Made by a program: the position numbers and the translations under genes. The notes beneath the pieces were generated by a model. It was given only the letters and a program-made list of their open reading frames with translations. It searched no databases and had not been told where the DNA came from. Of a stretch of DNA of 8,888 nucleotides, positions 7,305 to 8,888 are shown in pieces; position 1 is the first letter of the stretch, and the number at the start of each line of letters is the position of its first letter. The DNA is from Planctomycetota bacterium (GTDB lineage Bacteria; Planctomycetota; UBA1135): positions 1 through 8,888 of the forward strand of contig JAQBVK010000088.1 of NCBI GenBank assembly GCA_027623585.1. The letters run 5' to 3'.

Positions 7305-8642
7305 GTGGCGTTCCCCGCGCGCATTCGCTTCGTACTCGCCTGGCTGCTGTTGCTGTCCGGGACGAGTTGCAGTCTCTGGGACCAGAGCAAGGGACTCATC
7401 TTCGAGGAACAGCCGGAGGTGGATCCGGAGGCGGAGGCTGCCGAGCCCGCCGCGCCGCTGTCCATGTCGGAGCGGCATCCTTTCATTCGCTTCATTGCCC
7501 ACGCGGACGGAACTTGGACTGCCGTGGCGACGGTGCCGGCGGGCGCTGGTGCCAACATCCTCACGCGACTCAAGGCGCTCTGCACCATGGATGACGCTTC
7601 GGAGCCGCCTCCTGGCGAGGCCGGCGCTGCAGCAGCAATCAACCCGAAGCTCTGGCTGGAAGTGAACGGTGGAGGAGTCTTCCTTGCGGATCCCACAGCC
7701 AAAACTTGGGCTCCGAATGTGGCTGGAGGTTCTTGGCGCCCGATCGAAGATCTGATCATCATGACGGGCACGGAACCCGAGATCGAAGAAGTGCTGACCG
7801 CGCTCGACCTCTGGTACAACGCGGTGCCGCAGATCGAGATCCAAGCACGCGTCATGGACGTGGTGAATACGGATCTGTTCGAGCGCGGCATCATCCAAGC
7901 CGACGGGCAGCCGATCCTAGAAAAAACAGGATCCAACGTGTTCCTGCGGGGCCTGGGCGGAAACTTTCCGAGCACCGGTAACCCCGGATTCGGCGCAGGG
8001 AAGGGTGGCCCCGGTTTGGGCGGCGTCTTCCGGATCGGCTTCATCGATGCGGACTTCGAACTCGACGCTTACCTTCAATTCCTCAAGCAGGAGGGTGTCG
8101 TCGACATCTTGTCCCAACCCAGCGTCGTGACTCGAAACGGCGTGGCGGCCATCGTCGATGCGAGCGAATCGGTTCCTTTCCTCGAGCCGCAGACCTTGAA
8201 CCAGGCTGCCGCCGTCGTCTACAAGGTCACCTACAAGGAAGTCGGCGTGAAGTTGAGCGTCATTCCTTTCCTGGTGGGCCGAGACACTCTGCACTTGGTG
8301 ATCAATGCGGAGGTGAGCCGGCTCGGGCGGGATTTCGTGGTGGGCCTGGACACCAACAACAATCCCATCACCGTGCCGAGCACCACGCGCCGAAGCGCCA
8401 GTACGGAGGTGTTGGTCCGCAATGGACAGACGGTCGTCATCGGCGGTCTGAAGTTGCTCGAGACGCGCAAGGAGGAGAACAAGATCCCGCTGCTCGGGGA
8501 CATCCCGCTCATCGGTTGGCTGTTCTCGAGCGAGCGCTCGACGACGGCTGAGACGGAGATTTACTTCGTGATCACTCCGATCATCAAACCGGTTCCGACG
8601 ATCGAGCGGATCGGCGACATCTTCGACCCCTTCGCGAAGTAG
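7305..8642 (+). CDS. Compact secretin, type II/III secretion or type IV pilus family, with lipobox-like Cys
   Basis: 445 residues; GspD proteins are usually 600-700 and PilQ often longer. Secretins form the outer-membrane gated ring through which folded proteins or pili pass. GTG 7305 is the first start codon after an in-frame stop at 7290-7292 and gives a signal peptide ending LLLLSGTSC, with Cys22 as a possible lipid site. After an acidic linker (33-48), residues 60-140 are weakly conserved. Residues 144-190 resemble a secretin N-domain ending (EDLIIMTGTEPEIEEVLTAL, then PQIEIQARVMDV). A Gly-rich loop at 216-240 precedes the secretin core at about 255-428, with LSQPSVVTRNG (269-279), VGVKLSVIPF (313-322), RNGQTVVIGGL (372-382) and the signature PLLGDIPLIGWLF (395-407). 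It probably has fewer N-domains than GspD. The GspK-like gene that follows favours a type II-like system. Confidence 0.88.
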   Translation: MAFPARIRFVLAWLLLLSGTSCSLWDQSKGLIFEEQPEVDPEAEAAEPAAPLSMSERHPFIRFIAHADGTWTAVATVPAGAGANILTRLKALCTMDDASEPPPGEAGAAAAINPKLWLEVNGGGVFLADPTAKTWAPNVAGGSWRPIEDLIIMTGTEPEIEEVLTALDLWYNAVPQIEIQARVMDVVNTDLFERGIIQADGQPILEKTGSNVFLRGLGGNFPSTGNPGFGAGKGGPGLGGVFRIGFIDADFELDAYLQFLKQEGVVDILSQPSVVTRNGVAAIVDASESVPFLEPQTLNQAAAVVYKVTYKEVGVKLSVIPFLVGRDTLHLVINAEVSRLGRDFVVGLDTNNNPITVPSTTRRSASTEVLVRNGQTVVIGGLKLLETRKEENKIPLLGDIPLIGWLFSSERSTTAETEIYFVITPIIKPVPTIERIGDIFDPFAK

Positions 8643-8684
8643 GCCCTCGGGCAACTACGGGAAGAATCAGCGCCTGGCCGTCGT

Positions 8685-8691
8685 CTAGAAT
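8685..8691 (+). promoter_or_regulatory. Putative -10 element (CTAGAAT) of the gspK-like gene
   Basis: TAGAAT at 8686-8691 matches TATAAT at 5 of 6 positions and ends 6 bases before the ATG at 8698. A transcript would therefore begin at the A of the start codon, give or take a base. No Shine-Dalgarno is present between them and no -35 is obvious. This suggests gspK has its own leaderless start in the 55-base gap after the secretin. Confidence 0.45.
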
Positions 8692-8697
8692 CGGGAC

Positions 8698-8888
8698 ATG
8701 CGCATCCCGCCTGGAGGCCGAACGGGTCGCCGCCACGAGCGGGGCATCGTGCTGCTGCTGACCCTGGCGGTGCTTTTCATCTCGATCGCGCTGGTGGCCC
8801 AGTTGGCGATCGGATCCTCGGTGGCCCACGCCTCGATGCGCAATCGCGCTGATGCCGTGCGCATGAAGTGGGCGTGCCGTTCCGCCGC
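8698..8888 (+). CDS. gspK: GspK-like minor pseudopilin, 3' end cut by right edge
   Basis: 63 codons are visible with no stop before the window end. The N-terminus has the prepilin pattern: a basic leader of about 16 residues (MRIPPGGRTGRRHERG), likely prepilin peptidase cleavage after Gly16, then the hydrophobic helix IVLLLTLAVLFISIALVAQL. The mature helix lacks the Glu at position 5 found in most pseudopilins. This is typical of GspK, which caps the type II pseudopilus tip and does not contact a subunit above it. The following polar segment (SSVAHASMRNRADAVRMKW) also resembles the start of GspK, where residues after the helix contact neighbouring minor pseudopilins. The position, 55 bases after a secretin gene on the same strand, supports the call. 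A PilX-like or other prepilin remains possible because most of the protein is outside the window. Confidence 0.72.
   Translation, partial: MRIPPGGRTGRRHERGIVLLLTLAVLFISIALVAQLAIGSSVAHASMRNRADAVRMKWACRSA

Noticed and set aside
7917..7923. CTAGAAA inside the secretin gene as another -10 copy.
   Set aside because: It lacks the final T of CTAnAnT, lies within coding sequence and has no start codon a short distance downstream.
8643..8653. GCCCTCGGGC after the secretin stop as a terminator.
   Set aside because: The stem is only 3-4 bp, the loop is 2-4 bases, and no T tract follows.

Overview
High-GC bacterial chromosomal DNA with GC-rich third codon positions and densely packed genes. The rpsO-pnp pair is housekeeping and nearly universal in bacteria. 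The lipoproteins, the Ig-like surface protein with a Gly-rich linker, and the secretin plus GspK-like gene fit an organism with an outer membrane. Planctomycetota or a similar large-genome Gram-negative lineage is my best guess, but this rests on style and not on a marker, so confidence is low.

Layout, left to right. (1) A minus-strand TPR-type lipoprotein gene runs off the left edge. (2) Only a few bases separate it from a divergent plus-strand gene for a 967-residue exported, probably lipid-anchored protein with two SbsA-type Ig-like domains and a carboxypeptidase-regulatory-like beta domain. (3) The rpsO-pnp operon follows, encoding ribosomal protein S15 and polynucleotide phosphorylase. 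It has a recognisable promoter, three consecutive hairpins between the two genes, and a 13-bp perfect-stem terminator at its end. (4) A 140-residue secreted protein of unknown function comes next. (5) A compact secretin (GspD/PilQ superfamily) carries its own lipobox-like cysteine. (6) The start of a GspK-like minor pseudopilin gene is cut by the right edge. Genes 5 and 6 look like the beginning of a type II secretion-like locus.

The most interesting signal is regulatory. The heptamer CTAnAnT, a -10-like element, was found by eye exactly five times on both strands of the window. All five lie in the roughly 7% of the window that is intergenic, each pointing towards the gene it precedes: the TPR lipoprotein, rpsO, the exported protein, the secretin and gspK. 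In three cases it ends only 6 to 9 bases before the start codon and no good Shine-Dalgarno sequence is present, which predicts leaderless or nearly leaderless transcripts. I see no CRISPR array, tRNA, rRNA, insertion sequence or prophage gene. I do not see a clearly new multi-gene defence or metabolic system.
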